Assembly (NCBI RefSeq): GCF_000757725.1
Contig: NZ_JJMU01000010.1
Span: 1 to 64,000 of the forward strand
DNA length: 64,000 bases
Direction: 5' to 3'
DNA from: Sphingobacterium deserti
GTDB lineage: Bacteria > Bacteroidota > Bacteroidia > Sphingobacteriales > Sphingobacteriaceae
A model generated the notes under the pieces. That model did not search any database. It saw nothing but the letters and a program-made list of their open reading frames with translations, and was not told where the DNA came from. Position 1 is the first letter of the stretch. Each line of letters begins with the position of its first letter. Of this stretch, positions 1 through 8,782 are shown one piece after another. The position numbers were made by a program, and so were the translations under genes.

Positions 1-1139
1 CCCTCCGGGCTAGCTAAATACGTTGTAACTGTTGGCCAAACATTATCTCGGACGAAAAGCCCTGGTGTTACACCCATTGTGCGCTCAGCAGCCAATGAAT
101 ATATATTAACCGTAACTTCGCCCAGCACGTCCCATGTCCATACCTGCTGATGCGTGTGCCCCAGTTCATGAAAGAAACCCCACGATTCTTTTAATAATGA
201 TGGCGTCAAAATATTTTTCATAAAATATTGGGGAAAGCCTATAGCATATGTCCCCGAGAATGGATTTCCATCAGGGAAGTCTGTCATTAAAATTCGATTG
301 GTGCGTGGCTGGTGTTCGGGTGATGAATTATCTAAACCGCTAATTGCTTCCTCACTTTGAATAACCTTATCACAGATAAGCAGCAAACTGTCGATATCGG
401 AGTTTCGGTACTGCAACGCATTTTGCATGGTAAAGGTTAATATCGCTCTATCGGACACAAGCGTGGCATTGCCGCTATCTTCAAAAACATCCAACATCCT
501 TTGATAATCGGCAGGATTCGTAACTCCTTTCACATAATAAGGAACTTTCCTAAAGCCAACTTCAAAAGTGATTTCAACTTCACCCATCATCCCTGGTGAC
601 TCCGAATTATAATCAATATAAGCGTTCCCTCCCCATTTTTCTTTTTCTGGGGTGTTCAGGTAGTGACTTGTTAGATCTGTGTCCGTATTAATGACGTTTG
701 TGCCTTCTTTCAATTGGTACAAAGTAACATAGTCCCGCCTGCCGTTGTGGGGCGTGCCAATCATCAATATTGGCAAACCATTCCCCGAAATTGTCCGCAC
801 ATGCACCGTAACGACAGAACCGCTGTCTACATATAACCCTGTGGGTTGCAGGCTATTTTGCCGTTGCCGCAATTGCAACCGACTACTAGCTTCCGAGTCA
901 GGCAAAACCTTCTGCTGAAAGACTTGCGTTTTTGGAGCGCCAAGCAAGCTATCAGGGGTATTCGATACGTTTGCCATTGCCGATTCTTGGGTAAGCTGTA
1001 GCTGTTCTTTACACGATTGCAGGCTTATAGCCGACAATAATAGAAAAGAAACTGCAAGTATCCCTACCCATAAGGGATGTAGTCCTCTCATACTATTTAT
1101 TGAGGATTCCATCGGTTGCTTCTTAATTACATTTTTCAT
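1..1139 (-). CDS. M60-like (enhancin family) metallopeptidase lipoprotein, copy 1, truncated by window edge
   Basis: This is the N-terminal 379 codons of a secreted zinc peptidase; the C-terminus lies outside the window. The reading frame is open from the ATG at 1137-1139 to position 1. A signal peptide with a hydrophobic stretch (LAVSFLLLSAIS) ends in LQSC, so the protein is probably a lipoprotein. The gluzincin motif HELGHTHQ is followed by a conserved EVT, the pattern of the M60/enhancin family, which in other bacteria cleaves mucin-type glycoproteins. The gene is a tandem duplicate of the one at 1369-2820, with an almost identical mature N-terminus (CKEQLQLTQES). Substrate is inferred from the family only. 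Start chosen because it gives a full signal peptide the same length as that of copy 2. Confidence 0.85.
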   Translation of the reverse strand, partial: MKNVIKKQPMESSINSMRGLHPLWVGILAVSFLLLSAISLQSCKEQLQLTQESAMANVSNTPDSLLGAPKTQVFQQKVLPDSEASSRLQLRQRQNSLQPTGLYVDSGSVVTVHVRTISGNGLPILMIGTPHNGRRDYVTLYQLKEGTNVINTDTDLTSHYLNTPEKEKWGGNAYIDYNSESPGMMGEVEITFEVGFRKVPYYVKGVTNPADYQRMLDVFEDSGNATLVSDRAILTFTMQNALQYRNSDIDSLLLICDKVIQSEEAISGLDNSSPEHQPRTNRILMTDFPDGNPFSGTYAIGFPQYFMKNILTPSLLKESWGFFHELGHTHQQVWTWDVLGEVTVNIYSLAAERTMGVTPGLFVRDNVWPTVTTYLASPE

Positions 1140-1368
1140 AGTACTACGAATTAGTTGTCAAAAATTTTGCTGTATTTTATATGGAAATGTCCGCTTAAAT
1201 CATGTCTAACCAAACCCTAATCACTAATTCTTTCTTTTAAATCCCTTTCGATATAGAATTGAAATTAAACACGTTAGCTCTGCTATTGTATGAGATCAAA
1301 TAATTACCGAACTATATAAACTTCGCATACAAATATGAGTCGTAACTGCCCTGCGCGCACGCCGACCA

Positions 1369-2820
1369 TCAATCCCGAAGTGTGGTTATATCTATTGCGG
1401 GCGCGGGCAGATTTTTATTAGCAATAGCGGTATACGTTTCCGCAGATGCTCGAAGCCCCCATTTTTCGAAAAACTCCGTTAAATCCTCGCCTGACACATC
1501 ACAAGCGCTAGTCATAAAATAACCCATCTTTTGATCGTCACTCGATAACGTAGGTCTTTCTATACGGCATTTTTTATGCAATTCTTGGTAAAAGCTGTCT
1601 CCATAGGCTAACCAAAGTTGATGGAACATACCTAATCTGCCATAATGCCCCAATAAACTATCTGTATTAAAATTCCGATCTGCCTCCGGGCTAGCTAAAT
1701 AAGTTGTAACTGTTGGCCAAACATTATCTCGGACGAAAAGCCCAGGTGTTACACCCATTGTACGCTCAGCAGCCAGCGAATATATATTAGCTGTGACTTC
1801 TCGAACAACGTCCCAAGTCCATATCTGCTGATGAGCATGACCCATTTCGTGAAAAAACAACCATGATCCTTTTAATACAGAGGGGATTAAAAGCTCCTTA
1901 ATAGAGCCTTTAGGAATGCCTATTGTGAGTGAGCCCGAAAATGGATTTCCGGCGGGGAAGTCTGTAATCAGAATTCGACTGGTGCGTGGATGGTGTTCGG
2001 GTGACGAATTATCTAAACCGCTAATCGCTTCCTCACTTTCAATAACTTGATCACAGATAAGCAGCAAACTGTCTATATCAGAGTTTCGGTATTGCAGCGC
2101 ATTTTGCATCGTAAATGTTAATATCGCTCTATCGGACACAAGCGTGGCATTGTCACTATCTTCAAAAACATCCAACATCCTTTGGTAATCGGCAGGACTC
2201 GTAACTCCTTTCACGTAATACGGAACTTTCTTAAAACCAACTTCAAAAGTGATTTCAACTTCACCCATCATCCCTGGCGAATCGGAATTATATTCGATAT
2301 AAGCATTCCCTCCCCATTTTTCTTTCTCCGGTTTGTTAATATAAAAACTCGTTAAATCTGTATCCGTATTAATGACATTTGTACCTTCTTTCAATTGACA
2401 CCAAGTACTGTAGTCGCGCCGGCCGTTGCTTGGTGTTCCAATCATCAATTTCGGCAAATCATCTCCAGAAATTTTCCTTACATGCACTGTAATGATGGAA
2501 CTACTATCTATATATAAACCTGTTGGCTGCCAACTATTTTGCCCATACCTAAGTTGTAGCCTCCCGATAGCCTCCGAATAACGACCAATTTTTTGCTGGA
2601 AGACTTGCGTTTTTGGAGCGCCAAGCAAGCTATCGGGGGTATTCGATACGTTCGCCATTGCCGATTCTTGGGTAAGCTGTAACTGTTCTTTACACGATTG
2701 CGCACTAAGGGTGGCTAAAAGAACTATTGAAAGCGCAATTACTCGTAACTGCCTGCCGTGTCGAGCTCCGACAGGGTTTGTTGATGCGTCCTTAAAACTT
2801 TGGTTTATACTATTTCCCAT
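1369..2820 (-). CDS. M60-like (enhancin family) metallopeptidase lipoprotein, copy 2
   Basis: A complete 483-residue secreted protein. Residues 1-43 form a signal peptide ending in LSAQSC, a relaxed Bacteroidota lipobox, so the mature protein is probably anchored by a lipid on the outer membrane. The active-site motif FFHEMGHAHQQ lies near residue 325 and is followed by WTWDVVREVTANIY, matching the HExxH and downstream Glu of M60 peptidases (Peptidase_M60 domain), a family known to attack O-glycosylated glycoproteins. The upstream part is likely the usual beta-rich accessory region. It sits 229 bases downstream of a close paralogue, pointing to a tandem duplication. No glycosidase adjoins it directly; the nearest is the GH29 fucosidase about 6 kb away. 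Function from family; natural substrate unknown. Confidence 0.88.
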   Translation of the reverse strand: MGNSINQSFKDASTNPVGARHGRQLRVIALSIVLLATLSAQSCKEQLQLTQESAMANVSNTPDSLLGAPKTQVFQQKIGRYSEAIGRLQLRYGQNSWQPTGLYIDSSSIITVHVRKISGDDLPKLMIGTPSNGRRDYSTWCQLKEGTNVINTDTDLTSFYINKPEKEKWGGNAYIEYNSDSPGMMGEVEITFEVGFKKVPYYVKGVTSPADYQRMLDVFEDSDNATLVSDRAILTFTMQNALQYRNSDIDSLLLICDQVIESEEAISGLDNSSPEHHPRTSRILITDFPAGNPFSGSLTIGIPKGSIKELLIPSVLKGSWLFFHEMGHAHQQIWTWDVVREVTANIYSLAAERTMGVTPGLFVRDNVWPTVTTYLASPEADRNFNTDSLLGHYGRLGMFHQLWLAYGDSFYQELHKKCRIERPTLSSDDQKMGYFMTSACDVSGEDLTEFFEKWGLRASAETYTAIANKNLPAPAIDITTLRD

Positions 2821-3545
2821 GATATTGTAATTTGGTGTTACATCTATTATTTTTCACGGTAGCCCTTCTACTGAAAGCTATTGCGTATAGTATCTGCAAG
2901 TGATCTGATCGAATGAAACGACACATTTAATAATTGGAATGCCTATTAAATATCTATCGTTGCTATTTAACCTGATTTCGTTGATGCCAGTTGCTTAAAG
3001 ACCCTCGAATAAGTGTAAGAGCATCGTACGCCTTGCAGTTTATTTAGTTAGTAGTTCGTAGTGGTTGAAATTCAGATCGCACTTTATTATATATTTCTTA
3101 GAGGAGTTGCATCATCGAAGTTCTTATCGATTCAGGGCAATCATTAGAAAAAAACAACTTGCAAATACTAATTTTTTAACAACCAACACTGTATTCCCCT
3201 TTTTTAGTTTATAATCGTTATACATTCTTAACGCACACAATTATAAGTAATAAATATTGAAAATATTTAACTAAAAAAGCACAAATAGTTCAGCAAAACG
3301 TTTTATCCAAAAAAAACAATCGTTTGTCTAATTTTTTTTAACGCCTTGAAAATTGAATAATTTGTGTTTTTGTAACAATTTCAAAAGAAGAAATACGACT
3401 TTACATAGGATTTGTGAAACTAATTAGGACGAACACATTATTAGCAACAAGGATGGGATACCACGGAACGGTTAGCTCGTGGAGAAATGACAATTGCTAA
3501 CGGAAACGAAAAAACTATAATGCTTTAAATATCAACTATTCAGAT
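2821..3545. other. 725-base gene-free region between mtaB and the M60 pair
   Basis: No convincing open reading frame or tRNA was found here. The sequence is AT-rich, especially 3160-3420. It should hold the promoter of the second M60 gene at its left end, but no clear TAnnTTTG element was seen. A nested inverted repeat at 3441-3500 lies about 45 bases beyond the mtaB stop codon and is listed separately. Confidence 0.5.
3441..3500. repeat. Nested inverted repeat, candidate structured RNA or 3' UTR fold
   Basis: An outer stem TTAGCAA (3441-3447) pairs with TTGCTAA (3494-3500), enclosing an inner stem CCACG (3461-3465) with CGTGG (3478-3482). There is no T-tract on either strand next to the stem, so it does not look like an intrinsic terminator. 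It may be a fold in the mtaB 3' UTR or a small RNA. No known RNA family was recognised. Confidence 0.35.
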
Positions 3546-4865
3546 TTAATGTACGAGCGATTCCTGCACCTCTTCCACCTCGACTTCGCATTGATCGGTT
3601 ATAGCGGTAAATCGTACAGGGACAACCTCATTAACCAATAGTGGATCATAGAGCGCGCGAACTTTGACATAGTTCTTGGAAAAACCGTGCATATAGCCAT
3701 CTTTTACATCGCCTTCGAATAAAACCTCACCGATTTTTCCGATTTGTTGATCGAAGAATGCCCGCCGCTTTTTCTCGGAAAGGATATGCAGCATTTTACT
3801 ACGATCGCTACGTTGAGCGCCGGGAACGGCCCCTTCCATTTGCGCGGCAATGGTATTTTCTCGTTCTGAATACGTGAATACGTGGAGGTATGATATATCA
3901 AGATCGTTAAGAAAATTGTAGGTATCAATGAAGTCTTCGCGAGTCTCCCCAGGAAAACCAACAATAACGTCAACGCCTATACAGCAATCGGGCATAAGTG
4001 ATTTGATTTTGGCGACGCGCTCTGCATACAATTCGCGTTTGTATCGTCTCCGCATCATACCCAATACTTTATTGTTTCCGGATTGAAGGGGCATATGGAA
4101 ATGAGGAACAAAACGCTTTGATTGCGCTACAAATTCTATTATCTCATTGGACAACAAGTTAGGTTCTATCGAAGAGATTCGTATGCGGTCTATGCCTTCC
4201 ACATCGTCCAAAGCAGTTACTAAATCCAAGAATCGATCTTGCCTTTTGCCGTCACGAATGCCGTAGTCGCCTATATTCACACCCGTTAGCACGATCTCTT
4301 TAACACCGGATGCAGCAATCTCTGTCGCCTGCTGAACAATATCGTCAATTTTACCAGATCGGCTCGCGCCTCGAGCCAATGGGATGGTGCAAAACGTGCA
4401 GGAATAATCACATCCATCCTGCACCTTAAGAAAGGTACGGGTACGATCTCCAATAGAAAAGGCAGAAACGAATTGGTTTGTTTCATCTATCGGCGCATTG
4501 TGGATGATCGCTTTCTCGGTCTTGGTGAGGTCGTTAATATGTTCGATAATGTTGAACTTCTCTGCAGCACCCAAGACCATATCAACACCGGGGATTTCAG
4601 CGATTTCTTTTGGTTTGAGCTGCGCGTAGCAACCGACGATTGTCACATATGCATTTGGTGAATGCTTTAACGCTTCTTTTACAACCTTGCGGCATTTTCT
4701 GTCGGCATGATCTGTTACGGAACAGGTGTTGATGACATACACATCAGCAGGGCTATTAAAAGGCGTGGTTTCGTAACCCGCATCTTTAAAGATCCGGCCA
4801 ATAGAAGAGGTTTCCGAAAAATTCAGCTTGCAACCCAGGGTATAAAATGCGACTTTCTTGCTCAT
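3546..4865 (-). CDS. mtaB: tRNA (N6-threonylcarbamoyladenosine(37)-C2)-methylthiotransferase MtaB
   Basis: A radical SAM methylthiotransferase of 439 residues that adds the 2-methylthio group to t6A37 of ANN-decoding tRNAs in the cytoplasm. The N-terminal domain (UPF0004) holds three cysteines for the auxiliary iron-sulfur cluster in LGCKLN (C12), NTCSVT (C48) and VGCYAQ (C79). The radical SAM motif CDYSCTFC gives C152, C156 and C159. The C-terminus corresponds to a TRAM-like domain. LGCKLN rather than the MiaB-type motif, together with the length, favours MtaB over MiaB or RimO. The ATG at 4865 (MSKKVAFYTLG) is preferred over one 12 bases upstream because it matches the family's start. Divergent from thyA. 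TsaB, needed for the t6A substrate, is encoded at 32455-33150. Confidence 0.92.
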   Translation of the reverse strand: MSKKVAFYTLGCKLNFSETSSIGRIFKDAGYETTPFNSPADVYVINTCSVTDHADRKCRKVVKEALKHSPNAYVTIVGCYAQLKPKEIAEIPGVDMVLGAAEKFNIIEHINDLTKTEKAIIHNAPIDETNQFVSAFSIGDRTRTFLKVQDGCDYSCTFCTIPLARGASRSGKIDDIVQQATEIAASGVKEIVLTGVNIGDYGIRDGKRQDRFLDLVTALDDVEGIDRIRISSIEPNLLSNEIIEFVAQSKRFVPHFHMPLQSGNNKVLGMMRRRYKRELYAERVAKIKSLMPDCCIGVDVIVGFPGETREDFIDTYNFLNDLDISYLHVFTYSERENTIAAQMEGAVPGAQRSDRSKMLHILSEKKRRAFFDQQIGKIGEVLFEGDVKDGYMHGFSKNYVKVRALYDPLLVNEVVPVRFTAITDQCEVEVEEVQESLVH

Positions 4866-4906
4866 GATAGTCCGCAAAAATACATAAAATGTCGCAAAAT
4901 GTGTGA

Positions 4907-4915
4907 TGTGGAAAA
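4907..4915 (-). promoter_or_regulatory. DnaA-box-like 9-mer TTTTCCACA between mtaB and thyA
   Basis: The plus strand reads TGTGGAAAA, so the minus strand carries TTTTCCACA, which fits the relaxed DnaA-box consensus TTWTNCACA. It sits in the 113-base gap between the divergent mtaB and thyA genes. The same 9-mer occurs between ftsA and ftsZ and upstream of mraZ in this window. Single boxes can arise by chance, so function here is unproven. Confidence 0.35.
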
Positions 4916-4924
4916 ATTGTGATA

Positions 4925-4953
4925 TTGTAATGATGTAAAAAAAAGTATCTTCG
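4925..4953 (+). promoter_or_regulatory. Probable thyA-folA promoter
   Basis: TTG at 4925-4927 is followed after 18 bases by TATCTTCG (4946-4953), one mismatch from the Bacteroidota -7 element TAnnTTTG. This would place the transcript start about 20 bases upstream of the thyA ATG. Confidence 0.45.
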
Positions 4954-4978
4954 TGATCACACTTTTGGGCATTTCGCT

Positions 4979-5800
4979 ATGAAACAATATCTGGATTTAC
5001 TATCACATGTTTATGAGCAAGGCGTTGATAAGGCGGATCGGACTGGAACCGGAACGCGCAGCGTATTTGGGTATCAGATGCGTTTTGACCTGCAGGCCGG
5101 ATTTCCATTGGTGACCACAAAAAAGCTACATCTGCGTTCGATCATCCATGAATTAATTTGGTTTTTACGAGGTGATACGAACATTCAGTATTTAAAAGAA
5201 AATGGCGTCAGCATCTGGGATGAATGGGCCGATGAAAGCGGAAATCTTGGGCCAGTTTACGGCTCACAATGGCGCTCATGGCCTACGCCGGATGGCCGAC
5301 ATATCGACCAGATTGCACAGGTTATTAAGCAGCTGAAGACCTCGCCAGATTCCAGAAGGATTATCGTATCTGCTTGGAATGTCGCCGAAATAGAAAATAT
5401 GGCACTTCCACCCTGCCACGCTTTTTTTCAATTTTATGTCGCCCCTGCGCAACCGGATAAAGGAATTTTAAAACCGCGCCTATCCTGCCAGCTGTATCAG
5501 CGAAGTGCCGATATCTTTCTTGGCGTACCTTTCAATATTGCGTCGTATGCACTATTGACTATGATGGTTGCCCAAGTGTGCGACATGGAGGCTGGTGACT
5601 TCGTGCACACCCTTGGCGATGCACACATTTACAGTAACCATTTTGAACAAACGGAGCGCCAGTTGGCACGAGATCCTAAACCGTTACCCAGCATGAAAAT
5701 AAATCCTGAGGTGAAAAATATCTTTGATTTCAAATTCGAAGATTTCGAACTGTTGGATTATGATTTTCATCCGCACATCAAAGCACCCGTCGCCGTTTAA
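4979..5800 (+). CDS. thyA: Thymidylate synthase
   Basis: Converts dUMP to dTMP using methylenetetrahydrofolate, giving dihydrofolate, in the cytoplasm. The 273-residue protein is close to the usual 264 of bacterial ThyA. The catalytic cysteine is C146 in [10 protein letters not shown]. Other signatures are [11 protein letters not shown] near the N-terminus, [12 protein letters not shown], and the substrate-binding [19 protein letters not shown]. It is the first gene of a two-gene unit with folA, 51 bases upstream; the partner enzyme recycles the dihydrofolate it makes. Start codon matches the family's N-terminus (MKQYLDLL). Nothing unusual. Confidence 0.97.
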   Translation: MKQYLDLLSHVYEQGVDKADRTGTGTRSVFGYQMRFDLQAGFPLVTTKKLHLRSIIHELIWFLRGDTNIQYLKENGVSIWDEWADESGNLGPVYGSQWRSWPTPDGRHIDQIAQVIKQLKTSPDSRRIIVSAWNVAEIENMALPPCHAFFQFYVAPAQPDKGILKPRLSCQLYQRSADIFLGVPFNIASYALLTMMVAQVCDMEAGDFVHTLGDAHIYSNHFEQTERQLARDPKPLPSMKINPEVKNIFDFKFEDFELLDYDFHPHIKAPVAV

Positions 5801-5851
5801 AAAAGGAAGGATGTTTTCCACCAATAAATTTCAGTATAATCTTTATATAGT

Positions 5852-6346
5852 ATGAGTAATCTTAAAATAACGTTAATAGTAGCAGCCGCTGAGAACAACG
5901 CCATCGGCAAAGACAATAAAATGCTTTGGCACCTGCCTGATGACTTCCGATATTTTAAGAATCAAACGACTGATCATTCTATCGTGATGGGCAGGAAAAC
6001 TTACGACTCTATGGGCGAAGCGCTACCCAATAGAAGAAACATTGTCTTGACGCGAGATGAGGAGTGGACTGCTGAAGAAGTTGATGTTGCCAATTCGATA
6101 AACGAGGTTCTAACCTATTGCCGAGATGAACGGGAAGTATTTATTATCGGTGGTGGAAATATCTATAAACAGTGGTTGCCGCACGCTAATAAAATATTAT
6201 TAACTCGTGTACACGCATCATTCGAGGCAGATGCTTTCTTCCCCGAATTCCCGCAAGACGAATGGAAGAGGGTAAATAGTGAAGAACATCCCGTAGACGA
6301 CCGGCATGCATATCCCTTCACGTATGAAGTTTGGGAACGAAACTAG
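5852..6346 (+). CDS. folA: Dihydrofolate reductase
   Basis: Reduces dihydrofolate to tetrahydrofolate with NADPH. The 164-residue protein is the normal length. Seen motifs are the N-terminal ITLIVAAAENNAIGKDNKML, the catalytic region LWHLPDDFRYF with D31 matching D27 of the E. coli enzyme, the cofactor segment VMGRKTYDSMG, and FIIGGGNIYKQ. It directly follows thyA, completing the thymidylate cycle, and is followed by a strong hairpin terminator shared with the convergent gene. Confidence 0.96.
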   Translation: MSNLKITLIVAAAENNAIGKDNKMLWHLPDDFRYFKNQTTDHSIVMGRKTYDSMGEALPNRRNIVLTRDEEWTAEEVDVANSINEVLTYCRDEREVFIIGGGNIYKQWLPHANKILLTRVHASFEADAFFPEFPQDEWKRVNSEEHPVDDRHAYPFTYEVWERN

Positions 6347-6367
6347 CCTTCGTCTGCTAGCAAATAA

Positions 6368-6415
6368 GAGCAAAAAAAACCAGACCTGCATTCCTGCAGG
6401 TCTGGTTTTTTGCTC
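6368..6415. terminator. Bidirectional intrinsic terminator between folA and the M23-like gene
   Basis: A long stem pairs accagacctgca with tgcaggtctggt around a TTCC loop and extends through an A-run on the left and a T-run on the right, closing with GAGC/GCTC. The A and T runs let it work for folA on the plus strand and for the convergent gene on the minus strand, whose stop codon (6414-6416) touches the right arm. Confidence 0.9.
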
Positions 6416-7352
6416 AATTAGATTTATTGTATCGCTTTAATTCTTTTTTTGACATTTCCTGCGTAATAACTTCATTAGGAATCTCTGCGTCATATTGACT
6501 TTTGTCACTGAGCGTTTCCGGTTGATTATTGACCCAAAATTTTGGGGTTAGAAAGCCATAGAAACTTTTTGTTGTCGCCATATTCTTACCCTTGTTCATA
6601 TTAAAATCGGCACTCTTTAGGTACATCACCATAAAATAGATCCCAAATCTATCGGTATCTCGTTTCACGTTCTTCCCTAGGACAGTTCCGGGCAGCACCT
6701 CTGTACCTACTTTTACTGCTATACTATTTTTAGCAAAACCTGCATAGCTAGCGATGGATCCGTCTTCATGTTCAACGGTAACGTCATTACGCTCGCTTGT
6801 ATAAGAGGACCCTTCTTGGCCGGCATCTTCAAATTTATTGTTGACCTCCACAACAATGCCTTTGCGGCTGGCAACGACTGTTTGCTGTGATGTCGTTGTC
6901 ATCACGTAACTTTTCCAATCGTCGGGTGTACTGTTGCCGAAATAACTGGCTTTCAAAAAAGAGGCTTCCCGGATAGACATAAGCGTTCCCGCTTCATAGG
7001 GAAGCGCGTAGGTGATCTCTTCGTTTACACGCGGATTAAGCTTGCCTCTTATAAAACGGTAGGTATAGGAATAGGATATGGACTGATCTTTATTCGAGGG
7101 TGTCAATGTGGTCAATTGGCCCGAATAACCACGCAATGTATATTCGGTTTTAGCAGCTTCCGCATTCTGCAACTCTTTGAAGGTAAGTGCCACGGTGAAG
7201 GTGCCGGGATCTAGTTTTTGGTAGGTAATTTCGACGGACTTATCCGAGTTTCGTTTGGACGCTAAGGCAACAGCACCTTCTTGCGCCATGCCACTTTCTA
7301 CACGTGCAATAAGTAAGAAAGTAACCAAACTTAAAAACAATTTTGCATTCAT
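6414..7352 (-). CDS. Exported protein with a degenerate M23 (LytM-like) fold
   Basis: A 312-residue exported protein with a signal peptide (residues 1-23, ending SGMAQ). The C-terminal half resembles the LytM/M23 peptidoglycan endopeptidase core: RKGIVVEV, NDVTVEHEDGSIASYAG, then GTEVLPGTVLGK. The metal ligands of active M23 enzymes are missing: where HLHFEV is expected the protein has FGIYFMVMY, and no HxxxD is seen. It is therefore probably a catalytically inactive relative, perhaps a regulator or binding protein, as in EnvC/NlpD-type proteins. That role is an inference. It stands alone, with a likely promoter TTG-N17-TATTTTTG at 7369-7396. Confidence 0.7.
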   Translation of the reverse strand: MNAKLFLSLVTFLLIARVESGMAQEGAVALASKRNSDKSVEITYQKLDPGTFTVALTFKELQNAEAAKTEYTLRGYSGQLTTLTPSNKDQSISYSYTYRFIRGKLNPRVNEEITYALPYEAGTLMSIREASFLKASYFGNSTPDDWKSYVMTTTSQQTVVASRKGIVVEVNNKFEDAGQEGSSYTSERNDVTVEHEDGSIASYAGFAKNSIAVKVGTEVLPGTVLGKNVKRDTDRFGIYFMVMYLKSADFNMNKGKNMATTKSFYGFLTPKFWVNNQPETLSDKSQYDAEIPNEVITQEMSKKELKRYNKSN

Positions 7353-7368
7353 TTGAATAGATATTTCT

Positions 7369-7396
7369 CAAAAATAAAAAATATTTAACAATTCAA
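7369..7396 (-). promoter_or_regulatory. Probable promoter of the M23-like gene
   Basis: On the minus strand TTG (7396-7394) is followed after 17 bases by TATTTTTG (7376-7369), an exact match to TAnnTTTG. The start codon lies 17 bases downstream. Confidence 0.5.
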
Positions 7397-7648
7397 GATT
7401 AAGAGGAAATAAACAAAATGTAAATTCTACATGACTAACAACGAATGAGCACGTAAAAGTCAAGGACATCATAAGTGCAGATCATAAAGAAAATAATTGA
7501 TGTCAAAAACAGCCGTTTTTAAATTATTATTGACGAATAGCGACAGCCAGCCTATTCTCCTTATTTTTTATTCTAATGCGTATAACTAAGCCATGGCATT
7601 TGGAGCATACCTATCCATTTCGCGTTAAAAATCAGCGTACATTACATG

Positions 7649-8659
7649 TTATAAGCTTTTTTGCAGGGCGGCGTCAATTAATTGTCCATAGAAATCCGAT
7701 TCTTTCATACCATAAGCCCTCACCTGCTGCGGAATAAAACTTTGCGCTGTCTGCCCTGGAATAGTATTGATCTCTATAAAATAGAAATGATCTGTCTCTT
7801 GCTCTAAAAAGAAATCTACACGCACCATGCCCTTGCAATTTAGACGAACGTAAATCTCCTTTATGATTTGTGCGGCACGCTGTTGCTGCTCCGATGAAAG
7901 ATCTGCCGGGGTTATTTCCTCTGTTAATCCTGGAATATATTTCGCTTCGAAATCAAAAAACTCACGCGTAGTCCGTACTTCGGTAGCTGGCAAAACGATC
8001 AGTTCGCCCCCTGCATTACGAAAAATCCCTTGGGAGAATTCACGTCCGGTCACAAATTCTTCGACCAAGACTTGTTTGCCAGTATTTTCAGCATCGAAGG
8101 CTTTATCTAATGCCAACGGTAGTTCTTCCAAAGTCTTTACTTTTGTCATACCAATACTACTCCCTCCAGCATTGGGCTTCACGAAGTAAGGCAAATGAAG
8201 CTGCTTTTCGACCAATGTAGCGCCATCCTTACGCCCGGACTCAAAAAGTAAAACAGAATTCGCAACAAATAGGTTGGGGATATCTTTTAAGATGGCTTTG
8301 GTATATCCTTTATTCATCGTTAAAGCCGAAGTAAGCGCGCTGCAAGAGGTATACGGTAAATTAATCATATCAAAATACCCCTGAAGACGACCATCTTCAC
8401 CAGGAGTTCCATGGATTACGATAAAAGCGACATCAAATTTTACAATATGTTCGTTCACCGTCAGTGAAAAATCTTCCCGATTTACAGGATGTTTAACACC
8501 AGCATCATCTACATGAAACCATGAAGCTAAACTTATGGTAATGGGGTATACATCGTATTTCTCTGTATCTAACTGGCTTTGTACAAAAGACGCGCTTTTA
8601 TAAGACACTTCGGCCTCTCCTGTGTATCCTCCTGTAATTAATGCTACTTTTATTTTCAT
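7649..8659 (-). CDS. ddl: D-alanine--D-alanine ligase
   Basis: ATP-dependent ligase that makes the D-Ala-D-Ala dipeptide for the peptidoglycan stem peptide in the cytoplasm. The 336-residue protein shows the ATP-grasp features VALITGGYTGEAEVSYKS at the N-terminus, PYFVKPNAGGSSIGM (ATP-binding loop), EEFVTGREFSQGI, and the metal/active-site segment VRVDFFLEQ and FIEINTIPGQT. In many bacteria this gene belongs to the dcw cluster, but here it is alone, about 28 kb from ftsZ. Upstream lies a hairpin with a perfect TGTGA-N6-TCACA core (8684-8715). Confidence 0.96.
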   Translation of the reverse strand: MKIKVALITGGYTGEAEVSYKSASFVQSQLDTEKYDVYPITISLASWFHVDDAGVKHPVNREDFSLTVNEHIVKFDVAFIVIHGTPGEDGRLQGYFDMINLPYTSCSALTSALTMNKGYTKAILKDIPNLFVANSVLLFESGRKDGATLVEKQLHLPYFVKPNAGGSSIGMTKVKTLEELPLALDKAFDAENTGKQVLVEEFVTGREFSQGIFRNAGGELIVLPATEVRTTREFFDFEAKYIPGLTEEITPADLSSEQQQRAAQIIKEIYVRLNCKGMVRVDFFLEQETDHFYFIEINTIPGQTAQSFIPQQVRAYGMKESDFYGQLIDAALQKSL

Positions 8660-8683
8660 CTAATAATTTCTTCCATGTTTGGC

Positions 8684-8715
8684 GAACGAGGTGTGACTAT
8701 AATCACAGCTCGTTC
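8684..8715. promoter_or_regulatory. Inverted repeat with a perfect TGTGA-N6-TCACA core upstream of ddl
   Basis: The arms GAACGAG and CTCGTTC flank TGTGA-CTATAA-TCACA, with one G.G mismatch separating inner and outer arms. The core (8692-8707) is identical to the CRP-type operator consensus. It lies 33 bases upstream of the ddl ATG and 68 bases past the fucosidase stop. It could be an operator for a CRP/FNR-family protein or an RNA hairpin at the end of the glycan locus; no T-tract follows on the minus strand. Confidence 0.45.
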
Positions 8716-8782
8716 ACGATTACGTCAATTGGTAAACAAATATAATCTGCGCTGCACGGAAAAACGAATTTTTTTCAACACA

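Noticed and set aside
1140-1368. Mobile element or repeat causing the M60 duplication
   Set aside because: The 229 bases between copies show no transposase fragment, terminal repeats or target-site duplication.
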